This document shows positions 1 to 9,764 of a stretch of DNA of 17,822 nucleotides, in pieces. The number at the start of each line of letters is the position of its first letter. Position 1 is the stretch's first letter. This DNA comes from Oehlia diaphana (taxonomy: Eukaryota; Glomeromycota; Glomeromycetes; Glomerales; Glomeraceae), in contig QZLH01001141.1 of NCBI GenBank assembly GCA_003833135.1, positions 2,743 to 20,564 of the forward strand, read 5' to 3'. A program made the position numbers and the translations under genes. Below the pieces are notes generated by a model, which was given only the letters and a program-made list of their open reading frames with translations, searched no databases and was not told the origin of the DNA.

Positions 1-554
1 GCTCTTATCTGAATTTCCCACTAAATTAATTTGCAAAATAATTCCCAAAATGTATTAGTAGATTTCACTGGTTTGGTAATGGATCACGAATTAAGTTTAT
101 TCATACTAAAACCGCAAAAAGATTAATTTAATAATATTTTGCATGTTAAGAAAAGCGGTAAATAATATAGTTATTAGTTAGGACTCTAAAAGAAAGATTA
201 TTATAAGATTATAACAAAAACAAAATAAAGTTATTTTAATTAAGCTGTATCATTATTATATTACGTTTATGTAACTTTGTAGCACATTCATTGGCTTATT
301 ATCATAAATTTTGGTATCAATACTTTCCTTCTTAGTATTCAAATAAATTCACTATTATTTTACAAGAAATTTTATGAAGTTTTTATATATTCATAAATTA
401 TATATTAAAAATTATTTTATATATTAATTAAGAACATGAAATGCTATTGAATTATGATAGGCAAATAAATAGAATATATATTGTAAGCTAATAATAATAG
501 AACCAAGTTAAATAAATAATACTTAATAATTAACTGATTTCAATTCAATTTTCT
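1..554. other. AT-rich non-coding stretch
   Basis: I see no open reading frame of convincing composition, no RNA gene and no clear repeat in this stretch. It is dominated by A/T runs and is probably intergenic sequence or old decayed DNA next to the Sel1 pseudogene that follows. Confidence 0.6.
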
Positions 555-1490
555 GTAATAAATTCATAATAAATATCTAAATTATATTTTGCCACATCAC
601 ATCCATTTTTTGCTGCTTTATTATGGCTTTTGTCTAAATCTTTTTCGGTTCCTTCACCATTAATATATAAAATTCCAAGGTTATTTTGTGCTATGCTATA
701 TTCTTTTCAGCTAGTTTCTTACTTATTGATTGAATGTCTTTCCCTTATTAATCTCAGTTCTATTTCTTATATCATAACAATATCCAAGTTAGAATAGAAC
801 ATTTAAATATTCTTACTTTGATGATTTTTTTTATAAAGACTAAAAGCTTTAACCTTATTTTTTACAATATATTCATAATAACTATCCAAATAACATTCCC
901 TATAAAAATAATTATGGAAAAAACTCCAATAAAATGAGTTTTTATTCTGAAGAAACTCAGACACGTGATCATTTTCTGAAAAATTTTTTTATAGGACTAT
1001 TTTCTTGTTCAGCTGCTATTTTGTAGTATAATTGAATTGCTTTTCCTTTATTAATCGCAGTTTATAACAATATCCTAAATTAAACCTTCAAATAATACTA
1101 TCATTTCTTACAGAATTTTTTACACCAATTAATGTTAAATGCCAAATTGTAATTTATTTCATTTAGCAAGATAAACTTGTGCAAATGGAAAATTTTCATT
1201 ATACATAATAGCTCCAGATTGTGCTATTTTCCACACCTTTTTCTAAAAGTTGTACAGATTAGGGAGCTGTAAGACTCTATTTCCAAGTCATTTGAATCGT
1301 TCTATAGCTTCTTTAGTTGAGTGAAATTTCTCATCAAAAGTCATATGGCGGTGATATTGGCTCATTTGCCTGTCTCAAGAAATAATTCTAAAGCTTCAAA
1401 CTAAAATCATTCTCTATACCAATATTAATAAAATAATATAATAATCCAAGAAACCAAATATATTGTATCTTGTCTTGGTTTTTTAACAGT
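555..1490 (-). pseudogene. Sel1-like repeat protein, decayed and interrupted
   Basis: Read on the minus strand, separate frames give recognisable Sel1-like repeat (SLR) pieces. Around 1430-1490 there is NQDKIQYIWFLGLLYYF, which resembles the linker in front of Sel1 repeats. Around 1010-1075 there is INKGKAIQLYYKIAAEQENS. Around 840-898 there is ECYLDSYYEYIVKNKVKAF. Around 555-695 there is AQNNLGILYINGEGTEKD, followed by a run ending in AKYNLDIYYEFI. The Asn-Leu-Gly, Gly-x-Gly and Ala-x-x-x-Tyr positions of the SLR consensus are visible. The frames are joined only through several frameshifts and in-frame stops, so no continuous protein is possible. A small element at 899-995 separates AEQENS from ECYLDS. 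In Glomeromycotina such repeats often lie C-terminal to a kinase domain. The kinase fragment at 2165-2975 is on the opposite strand, so the two are not simply one gene. Confidence 0.75.
899..995. mobile_element. MITE family A, copy 1 (97 bp)
   Basis: This is a small non-autonomous inverted-repeat element. It begins with CCTATAAAAATAATT and ends with TTTTTTTATAGG, so the termini mirror each other as CCTATAAAAA. A second copy lies at 8817-8912. The two share about 55 bp in their right halves, including AAGAAACTCAGACACGTGAT and CTGAAAAATTTTTTATAGG apart from small length changes. The left halves differ more. Copy 1 sits inside the minus-strand Sel1 pseudogene, exactly between two pieces of repeat coding sequence. 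I see no convincing target-site duplication, so the exact ends and the superfamily are open. It carries no coding sequence. Confidence 0.7.
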
Positions 1491-1586
1491 TCCAGTAGCT
1501 GTCTTACATATTCATTAGACCAGCATGTTTGGCCACGTGCAAGAAATATACTTCTTGATGATGAATTTGAAGTTATTAAATTCAAA

Positions 1587-1760
1587 GAGAAAAAAATTAA
1601 AGTTAAAAGGAAATTTAGTGAATTTGTAGAGAATGAATTTACAGTTAGTAAGACTGAGGAGAAAGAAATTAAAGTTAAAAAGGGTTTAGTGAATTTGTTG
1701 AGAGTTGAGACCGAAGAAAGTAAGCAGAAAGTTAAAATAAAAAAAAAATTGATGATATTT
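1587..1760 (+). repeat. 72-bp-period imperfect tandem repeat, Lys-rich in one frame
   Basis: About 45 bp starting with GAGAAAAAAATTAAAG at 1587 recur with changes at 1659 (GAGAAAGAAATTAAAG), and a shorter third trace follows. The period is 72 bp, or 24 codons. In the plus-strand frame 1470-1775 the units read EKKIKVKRKF, EKEIKVKKGL and KVKIKKK. I cannot assign a function. The frame has no recognisable domain, its 5' part overlaps the minus-strand Sel1 linker, and the opposite frame is a Phe/Ser-rich shadow. I therefore annotate a repeat and not a gene. Confidence 0.5.
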
Positions 1761-1799
1761 GTACATATATTATGAAAACGGTAAAAATTATGAATGAAA

Positions 1800-2164
1800 A
1801 TGAAAGAAATTGAGTGCGAAAAAAACAAACGAAGTAAGTCGGAACGTCGTTAACTTCAGTTATTAAATAAAATTTAATTTATAATTATTTAAATTATCTT
1901 TCATTGCTTATTCAATTTCGTTTTAAACAGCCTATTAATTCAAGGTATTATTTCTCGTTCATATTTGTCAAAGGATACACGATTGTTCATCGTTGTTATC
2001 TTACTTATTTACTCAGTGTTAGTTTGATAATATAAATAATTTTGAATCATAATAACTAGAGATAATTATAATAATTTTTTCTTTTGTTTTTTCTCTCTCG
2101 CTTCTCTTCTGATATTTTTTAGCTTGATTCATGTTATATTATAATAAGTTCGGAAAAAAGTCAA
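1800..2164. other. AT-rich spacer between two pseudogenes
   Basis: There is no supported gene here. The stretch separates the Lys-rich repeat from the first recognisable piece of the kinase pseudogene. It may contain unrecognisable N-lobe remains, but I cannot identify any. Confidence 0.5.
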
Positions 2165-2975
2165 AATTATATTAGATCCAGATACCAATGATTTACATTT
2201 TGGTTATGCGATATATGCAAGTCGGTGGGAAGATTTACGTCAACATCTTCAAGATAATTTTGTTGAAATTGATTTGGTATCAGTTATTAGAAATAGCAAA
2301 ATGACTGAAAGCTATACATGATCATGGATTCGTACATCGTGATTTTCATGGTGGAAATGTTTTATCAAATATAATGTTACACAAAAATATGTTATGTTAA
2401 TTTAAGATCTTGGATTATGTAATGTAGTTTCTGATTCCTTATCATAGTTTTATGTATAATACCTTAAATAGTACCGGAAATATTGGTAAAAATGACGAAA
2501 AAGAAGAGATATCATATACTAAAGCTTCAGACTTTTATTCTTACGCGATGATAATAATAACCCTGTTCGGTTGCATTTTCGGTCACATGCAAAATAAACA
2601 ATTTCTATTGGTGAAACACGTTCGATCGAAAAAACCCAAGGTCAAAAGTTCGGATATTTCACGTGTTACGCAAAAAATCAGACAAATAAACCCGACCGAA
2701 AAATGCAACCAACCGGAATTGAACAGGACTAATGTGGGAGGTCAATAATCTTTTGTTCATTTTTTCATGATGAAATTTAATATAAGAAATTATTAATGAT
2801 TTATTTCCTGAAATTATTAAAGGAACTCCAAAATCGTATTTAGATTTTAATGATAAAATGTTAGGATAATTCACCTTTAAATAGACCAAATATTAATAAA
2901 ATTATTGTAGTATCAAAATTCAATTTGAATTTAAATCCTGAAATAATTGAAATAGCCGAAATTGAAAGAAAAGAA
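2165..2975 (+). pseudogene. protein kinase (tyrosine-kinase-like family) pseudogene
   Basis: Pieces of a kinase catalytic domain can be read in order on the plus strand, in changing frames. They are ILDPDTNDLHFGYAIYASRW followed by EDLRQHLQDNFVEID (2165-2270), LKAIHDHGFVHRDFHGGNVL (about 2306-2370; HRD catalytic loop with the downstream Asn), DLGLC in the place of DFG (about 2406-2420), and SYTKASDFYSYAMIII (2513-2560; subdomain IX with the conserved Asp). After an inserted element come PEIIKGTPKSYLDFNDKML (about 2811-2867) and an RPNI-like end at 2884. HRDFHGGN and DLGLC are typical of the kinase families expanded in Rhizophagus. Stops and frameshifts occur within and between the pieces. The glycine loop and catalytic Lys region are not visible, and an element at 2561-2727 splits the C-lobe. 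No active kinase can be made from it. Confidence 0.85.
2561..2727. mobile_element. MITE family B inserted in the kinase pseudogene (about 166 bp)
   Basis: The left end reads CCCTGTTCGG then TTGCATTTTCGGTC. The reverse complement of the right end reads CCTGTTC, a short extra stretch, then GGTTGGTTGCATTTTTCGGT. These are imperfect terminal inverted repeats of about 24-32 bp. The element interrupts the kinase between the subdomain IX piece and the PEIIKG piece, which makes the insertion reading strong. Its base composition is less AT-rich than its surroundings. The tips recall hAT-type ends, but I see no clear 8-bp duplication, so the superfamily is only a guess. An open frame crossing it (ending at 2748) is an artefact of the insertion. 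Confidence 0.65.
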
Positions 2976-2979
2976 TTTT

Positions 2980-3487
2980 TTTTTTTTTAATAATTATAAA
3001 AATCATGAAACTTTTTATTTTAGCAGGGGAATTTAAATTTCTAAAAATTTATTTATAGTAAAGATAATAATATAATTTTATAATTTGTTAAATAAAATTT
3101 ATTGTATCAAATAAAATAATAATATATAAAACATATCATTAATAGCGAATAAAATATCAATGATTGGATTTAACTAATAAAATTTGTTACATATAGTTGA
3201 ATTTGAATAAATGTTTACGTCTCTTACTATAAAATTGAGTTGCTAACATTTAATGAAATATCCTACATCATACAAATATTTTCCCAGGAGTAGATAGTAA
3301 ATTTCCAACAGGTATCAATTTTAATTTTCAATAAAAAAATTCCTGAAACGAAAGATTTTCTTTTATAGATAAAATGATTTAATACTTCAATTTAAAAAAT
3401 TTTCAATTCTGAATAAATAATAAGAAAAGTAAATAATTATTTGTTAAGGATATCTTTCCAAGAAAAGAAATGGAAAATTTACTTGAT
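2980..3487. other. AT-rich intergenic region
   Basis: I see no gene or RNA here. The start carries a short T run. The 3' end of the minus-strand RING/TPR gene begins at 3488, so the nearest part is presumably its 3' UTR and polyadenylation region. No exact AATAAA is evident on the minus strand. Confidence 0.5.
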
Positions 3488-6400
3488 TTAAAAGTACATG
3501 TCACTGAAAGTTTCTGGAACATTATTTGGGCACATTTGGTGATAATCTGGTAACAAGTAACCCATAAAACCTACGTTGGGAGTGTGAGTTATCTTGTAGA
3601 GATTATATCCAAGTCGAACATAATCTATTTGCTATGTAAATTAAAGAATATTATATTTTAATTTGTTCTGAGAGGAAATTAGTCTTGATAAGTAAATAGG
3701 AACATACCATTTCAATGTAATTTATTTCATTTGAAAGTTGAAAATCATATGAGCAAAGTGTTGGAATCACGTATTCAATCCAACCTAATCCCTCGAGTTT
3801 TGACACAACTTCATGTTTTAACATATGTTCTTTGTAATCCTATAATTAAGTCAATGTTAATTAAAATTAAATAAAATAAAAAGATTATATAAATAATTAA
3901 CTTACGTCACTTAATATAAATTTTATAGAACAGTCTTTAGATAATATTTTTTTAACATTTATTTTACAAATAGGATAATTGGAATACAATGAAGTTAGCT
4001 TAGGCAAATCCAAATGAAGTTTTTCATTTTTAGAACGCAATACCAGCCCCAATAAACTTTGATTTTAAAATTACGGTTAATTTGGTTAATTTGTATTTAA
4101 GACAATCTGACTTAAAGTATTATTATGAATAGATTTTACCTGCTTGTATCACTTTCTTGAAATTGACAAAGTTCACTATTTAAATTTGTAAGGTTTGAAA
4201 TAAAATATACTTCTTTTTCTGATGAGTTTAAGATATTAATTATTATCTTGTATGGAAGAAATAAACAATTTAAGTATTTTCTTACCTTTATACATGTATT
4301 TACTAAATTTATCAACAATCCCAAGTTTGGTAAAATCATGTCCATTAATTTCATAAAATTCATATAAATACGACAAAAAATCCGAATACTTTTGTAATAA
4401 ATGAATATATGACAAACATTTCTCATCAGATAATTTAAATAATGTATCAAAATATATTTTTGCTTTATAATACTCTTTTAATTCAATATTTATTTTACAT
4501 TTAATAAAACGTAGTAAATCACTCATAGGAATTTGATCGATTTTTGTTAATATATTGTTTAATTCTTTAGAATTATTATTATTTAGTAAGCACTCTAGAT
4601 AAAATAACTGAATCTTTGCTAAAATATTATCAGAATTAAATAATGCTGCATACTTTTTAAATGATAATTTAGCATTATTAATATCATTTTTTGTATAATA
4701 CGTTAAACTTTTAAGATAATATGCTGGACTATTTAATGGATCTAATTGTATAATTATATCAAGATCTGATAATGCATTATTATATTCCTGAATAATATAG
4801 TATGCAATAGCCCTCCTATTCAAATTATGAATATTTTCTGGGTCTATGATATTTGCTTTTGTAAAATATAATATAGCTTTACTATAGCATGCCATATTAC
4901 ATAAAATTTCTCCATAGTAACATAAAACCAAAGAATCCTTCTCATTAATATTTAACAATTTATCTAATACCATTAAAGCATTTAAATAATCCTTTTGTTT
5001 TCCATAAATGTATGCACAATTTTTAAGGCATAAATAATTATCTGGATCATTTTTTAATGCAATATCATAATATAATATTGCTGCATGATACTTACTGTAA
5101 TGACTGTAACTATTTCCAATTATTATGTATATATTATTTATTTTTGCTTTGCAACCTAATGATTGGTTTAAATTATATATTGCTTCAGAATAATCATTTT
5201 CTTTAAAATATATTTCACCACGAATAAAATAAGCAATTGGTCTTTTGGGATTTAAATCAATAGCTTCTTTTAAGTAGAAATGTGCTTGTTCATAATTGTT
5301 AAGACATCTATAAATATAAGCCAATATGCATCTTAAAGAATAACTTTTAGGAAAAAAATTTAAAAATTCTTTACATAAAGATTCAGCTTTTTCATAACGT
5401 TTTTCATTTAGTTCTTTTATAATATTTTGATATGTTGGGTGTTGTTTTTTTATAATTCTTGAAAAAATTGATGATGATATTTTTGAATTTAATTTATATA
5501 TTGAATTCATCAAATTCCTTTTTTTAGTTAATATAAGATCAACTTCTGAATTATTCGAATCATCACTATCATAAAGTTGATCAGAATTTACTAATTTAAT
5601 TATATGTCCAGATTCAAAAAATTTTTTATACAAATTTTTGTAAATTGAATTTTGTGATAAATATCTAATATCGTTATCTTCAATTTTTTCACGACAATTA
5701 GGACATATTTTTTGTTTTAACTTTTTTAGGTTATTTAATGATAATATGTGTTGACATTTTAAAATACATAATTGATCTGTTGGTTCACTACTAATTGGAC
5801 AAGTAATTTCATCTGCTATAACATCTAAAATGTTAGAATTTGATATTTGCTCTTTTTTTAAATATAAATTTTGATTTAAACTTTTCCCTTTTCCTTCATT
5901 TCCCTTTCCAATATTATTACTCAGAATTTTAAAATCTTCAGAGTATTTCTCTTTAACGAAAGTTAATAAATTTCGAAATTTTTTTATAGAATCTTTCAAA
6001 TTATTTTCACTTAATTTTTGTATATATTGATCAAAATCAATTTCAATCATTGAAAACATTTTATTATCAATATTATATAAATGTAATAATAATTCAATAG
6101 ATTTAAACTGAATAAAACTACTTGGTGCTTTATTAAGTGATTCAATTGCCAAATAATAACAAAGACCATATGTTGTTATTCGAGATGATCTTTGGATAAG
6201 ATTTTGTGCAAGATCTAATATTCCAAACCATAAAGTATGTGGTAATGCAATAGGTTCATTTCCAGCAAGTTCATTCAATAAACCTCCAGCATTTTTCAAA
6301 GTTTTAGCTGATACTTCATCAAATTTTGTTTGAGAATCTAAAATAGATTTGTCCGCAGTATTAACCCATTCTCTTTCCAAAAAGCTCCAGAAATATTCCA

Positions 6401-7382
6401 TTAATACTAATTCACCAAATTTTTTACTTATGATCTTTTCAGAACTTTCAGACCAAATGAAAAGATTATGTTGAATTATTAGCATAATTCTCCAATCTAC
6501 ATAATAAGATGCTACTGGATATTTAAAACTTAAACTCTGACGTATTTGAGTAAGTAGTGATAAGATTGAACAATTATCATTTGGAAGAGGAACTCCTGCT
6601 ATTGATAAAATTCCTGGTGTAATATTTAATGCAGCTTTAAGAAAATCTTTAGTTCTTCGTATAATTTCTTGAAACCAAGTTTCATCATCACGTAAACTGT
6701 GAAGAGTATCTCGCAAATGGATTAATAAAAAATCAATATTATAATTAGCTTTTTAATTTCAACCTGATCATCATTTTGTTGATTGAATTGATTAAAATTT
6801 GATTTAAAATTATTATCAAGTCCCATTTCGATAACTTGAGTTGTTTTACGATGAATTTCTGCAAATTTTGCCAAAGAATTATAAATTTTATCTCGAAGTT
6901 CTTTACTAAGTACTATTGGTGAAAAGCATATCCGTTCTAAAACAATAACCAAAATTCTTAAATGTAATTCTAATCTAGCTACACTTTCTTTTGAATAATG
7001 CTTAAAAGAAGTATCAACTAAAGCTTCTAATGAATTTTCTAAAACTTGTGACGAAAACTCATTTTGTAATTTAAGTGCGTACAAATAACTTAATTTAGTC
7101 AGATTTTTTAAAAGTTCTTCTACTTTATCATCTGGTGTAATGAATCCATCCTCTTCTAATTTGAGAAGGATACGATTATTGAACATATTTTCATGCAAAA
7201 TCGTTTTATATGAAGTAAAGTCATTATTTTCTAAGTTACCAGGAACAGTGTTGGTAGAAGAATTTCCACACTATTATTATATAAAATATTAAATTTTAAT
7301 ATTAAATAAAATGAATTTTTTCCAAAAAATAATATATTATTGCTTAAAAATAATAATTTACCTGACTTGAGCTTCCTTCCAT
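3488..7382 (-). CDS. RING/U-box-like and TPR repeat protein, six exons, one frameshift
   Basis: The minus-strand exons are 7382-7362, 7270-4286, 4218-4140, 4056-3906, 3839-3708 and 3631-3488. Introns are GT-AG and the phases match at every junction. The start ATG (7382-7380) gives MEGSSSQ, then TGT in the second exon. The total is 3512 nt, one base short of 1171 codons. The missing base lies in the run of five T at 6750-6754 (about residue 180), where the frame jumps from QVEIKK to NYNIDFLLIHLRD. The expected protein is about 1170 residues. It has a long helical N-terminal region. A degenerate RING/U-box lies around residues 495-540 (CPISSEP, C-x3-C-Q-H, CPNCREK), which suggests E3 ubiquitin ligase ancestry. 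TPRs lie around residues 620-900 (patterns such as YEQAHFYLKEAIDLNP and ALSDLDIIIQLDPLNSPAYY). The C-terminal tail of about 170 residues belongs to no domain I know. This architecture is, from memory, abundant in Rhizophagus. The frameshift is either a sequencing error or a young pseudogene; the rest is intact. Confidence 0.85.
6750..6754 (-). other. single-base frameshift in a homopolymer
   Basis: The RING/TPR gene leaves one frame before this T5 run (A5 on the coding strand) and resumes coding-like sequence in another frame directly after it. There is no intron-sized gap: the only nearby acceptor-like AAG would make a 15-nt intron, and the next upstream GT gives the wrong phase. One extra A restores the frame. 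Confidence 0.8.
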
Positions 7383-8816
7383 ATTTTTTATTACAAAAAG
7401 AATATTAATTCAGAATTAAGTAAAAAAACAATCAGAATGTATGGCGTGCATTTTGTACTTCCACTTATTTATTAATGTAACGATTGTAACGTGTCGCAAA
7501 TATTCGTAAAGTTTATAATTTAAGTAAAATCTAAATGCTGATCAGCGAGAGTTCATTCTCAAATATCATTGGATATTGCTCAATGAATGATCGATGATCA
7601 CGTGCATAACTTCCTAGTCCAAAAAAATTTTACTTATTTGCGTTTAAAATCGATTAATTTGCAAAAAGTGAGAAGGAAAAAATTTAATAATTCCAAGTTA
7701 TTCAAACGAAAAAAACAAAATTAAAAATAAAATAATGAAACTTATTAACACATGATTATTTCTCCAAAGAAACTCATCTATGTCTACAAGGCCGTTTAAG
7801 TACCAATCCTAGAAGATAAAAAAAATTTCAAATCATCTTAAACCTAAAAATAAAAAAAATGTAAAAAAAAAGAAAAATAATAATTATGTGTTACCATCCC
7901 AAAAAATCCCACCAACAAAATATTCAAGTAATTACTATAACCAATTATACCTTTTTAGAAAATAAATAAATATTTATTAATCCAATTATAAAGCTGAATA
8001 AAGAAAAAAAACATTATAAATATATATAAAAAAACGTAAAATGATGATAAAAAATATGGGACTATCTCCTCAAAGAAACTCACTTAAATTCTCAAGGATA
8101 TAAATATGCTCAAAACAAATTAAAAGTATTTTGGACCAGTACATTGAAAACTCTGTCATCATTCATTCTTTAACAAAACATACTAAACTGCGTCCAATTA
8201 TCGGTTTTCTTTTGTCGTCATGATGAGCCAATAAAAATTTAATAATAAGTTTCTCTCAATATTGAAAGATTTAGTAAAATTCATTAAGTCTATATAAAAC
8301 TTAAGTCCAGTATTAAATAATTATTGGATTGGGGCAAAGATAATTCTATGCAAAAAGGAACATAAATTTGGGTTACTTCACAATTCAGTGAAATGATTTA
8401 GATAATCCTTAAAACGTTGTACTATAAAGAATATACATCATATTCTTAAAAAAAAATGTAACTAATCGCATTGGTTCTCGGTAGGATTGAAAAAATTATT
8501 TAATAAATTATGGAGTATGTCTCAAATAGTTAAATTCCTCTTAATGCTTTAAATTCATCCGCACATTTTTTGAAACGCCATGCATATTAATAACACTATG
8601 TAGTTTATCAATTTTTTTTTTATTATGCTTGTTTATCGATTTTAAGTATTTATCCACAGAATTTATGCATTTTCTAAATGTTTAAATTCCTTTGCGAGTG
8701 AAATTTTCATAATCAAATTCGAGTACTAAATTTCCTTATTCATCTTATTTTAATAGTTACAAATAGGAATTTTTTATATTTCATTCCGTACATTCCGTTA
8801 AATTCTCTATACTTGC
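7383..8816. other. intergenic region upstream of the RING/TPR gene
   Basis: No supported gene lies here. The first 250 bp are probably the promoter of the minus-strand gene. They contain two TGTAACG boxes at 7476-7482 and 7485-7491, and a GATCACGTG site around 7596-7604. The core AAGAAACTCA of MITE family A recurs alone near 7767 and 8073, perhaps as decayed element pieces. Weak coding-like bits on the minus strand around 8500-8600 are too broken to name. Confidence 0.5.
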
Positions 8817-8912
8817 CCTATAAAAAAAATTCTGATAAATGATCATTTTTCTAGTTTTTATTCCAAAGAAACTCAGACACGTGATCATTTTTTCTGAAAA
8901 ATTTTTTATAGG
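8817..8912. mobile_element. MITE family A, copy 2 (96 bp)
   Basis: The element starts with CCTATAAAAAAAATTCTGAT and ends with CTGAAAAATTTTTTATAGG. The left end and the reverse complement of the right end agree imperfectly over about 30 bp, including ATGATCA. The right half is nearly identical to copy 1 at 899-995 and holds the same CACGTG site. The left half of this copy matches its own right end better than copy 1 does, so copy 2 may be closer to the ancestral form. No target-site duplication is evident. Confidence 0.7.
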
Positions 8913-8962
8913 TTAAAAAAATCTTTATACAATAATTTCAAAAGATAGAAAAAATATCCTCG

Positions 8963-8984
8963 TTTTTTTTTTTTTTTTTTTTTT
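8963..8984. repeat. T22 homopolymer
   Basis: This is an uninterrupted run of 22 T about 50 bp from MITE copy 2. It could be a poly(A) trace of a retroposed sequence on the minus strand or simple slippage; nothing next to it supports a retroposon. Confidence 0.8.
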
Positions 8985-9764
8985 GAGAAAAGAAAATACT
9001 TGAATATTTATGCATCTTGAAACTGCCATCATTTAATTATTAACATAGCAAAATTTTGATGATTCATAGTCTCAATTGAGCAAGTATTTTATCATATTTG
9101 TTCAAAAGTGATATAACCTTAATTGGTTAGCCAAATCACGATTTATTATTATAAATTACGTCATTTTATTGAAAAAACTATTTTTAGTATGGTCCATCCA
9201 TCCATGCAATATTATTAATGAAAAACTCCAACGTTCAAAATTTTGGCCATCAAACTAATTAGATTAAAAAGGGTTTAGCGTATTAAATTTAAGAATAATA
9301 AGTTGTAGAGCAGGCAAAATTACGCATAGGACGTAAAGGTTCTATAATAAGTACATAAGGTTTGCAGTTTACTATTTATTTAATTATTTAATTTATGTAA
9401 AGCAGGAGTACAACACAACACGATTCAAAAGAATAAAACGAACGGACACCATTATACACCTTTGTTCCAAACTATAACGGAGCGGACTCTCATTAGAAAA
9501 GGAGAAAAAAGAAAAAAAGGACCACTTGTCCCATACTCCGACAAGTACAGTAAAGATTTTTTTGCACTGCGCTCAAAAAAATAACGAAATTTATTAGATC
9601 ACGTGATCAAAATGATCGGCAAAATTACCATATAATAATTCCTGCGTATTTCCATAATATTTATAATATTGAAAATTAAGAAGATTAAGAAATTTATACC
9701 ACAATAAAAACATAATTCTAGAGAGAAATGTACGTCGTAGCATAACAGGTAATATAATTTATTA
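8985..9764. other. intergenic region with small palindromes
   Basis: I see no gene here. The stretch contains a perfect 7-bp hairpin at 9524-9546 (ACTTGTC, 9-nt loop, GACAAGT) and the 12-bp palindrome GATCACGTGATC at 9597-9608. The last part is the 3' flank of the minus-strand SPRY gene. Confidence 0.5.

Noticed and set aside
1388..1828. Long minus-strand frame rich in Phe and Ser over the Lys-rich repeat
   Set aside because: It is mostly the antisense of the K/E-rich repeat. Only its last part (the NQDKIQYIW piece) is real, as Sel1 remnant.
2452..2748. Open frame joining a kinase piece to a 62-residue novel tail
   Set aside because: The tail is the translation of the inverted-repeat element at 2561-2727, not a domain.
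2659..2889. Minus-strand 76-residue frame
   Set aside because: It is antisense to the kinase pseudogene and MITE B, with no coding character.
4136..4450. Separate 104-residue minus-strand protein
   Set aside because: Its end is exon 3 of the RING/TPR gene (4218-4140); its start is an intron plus a shifted reading of exon 2.
6722..7198. Independent 158-residue gene upstream of the RING/TPR frame
   Set aside because: It is the N-terminal part of the same gene; a single-base frameshift at 6750-6754 explains the split.
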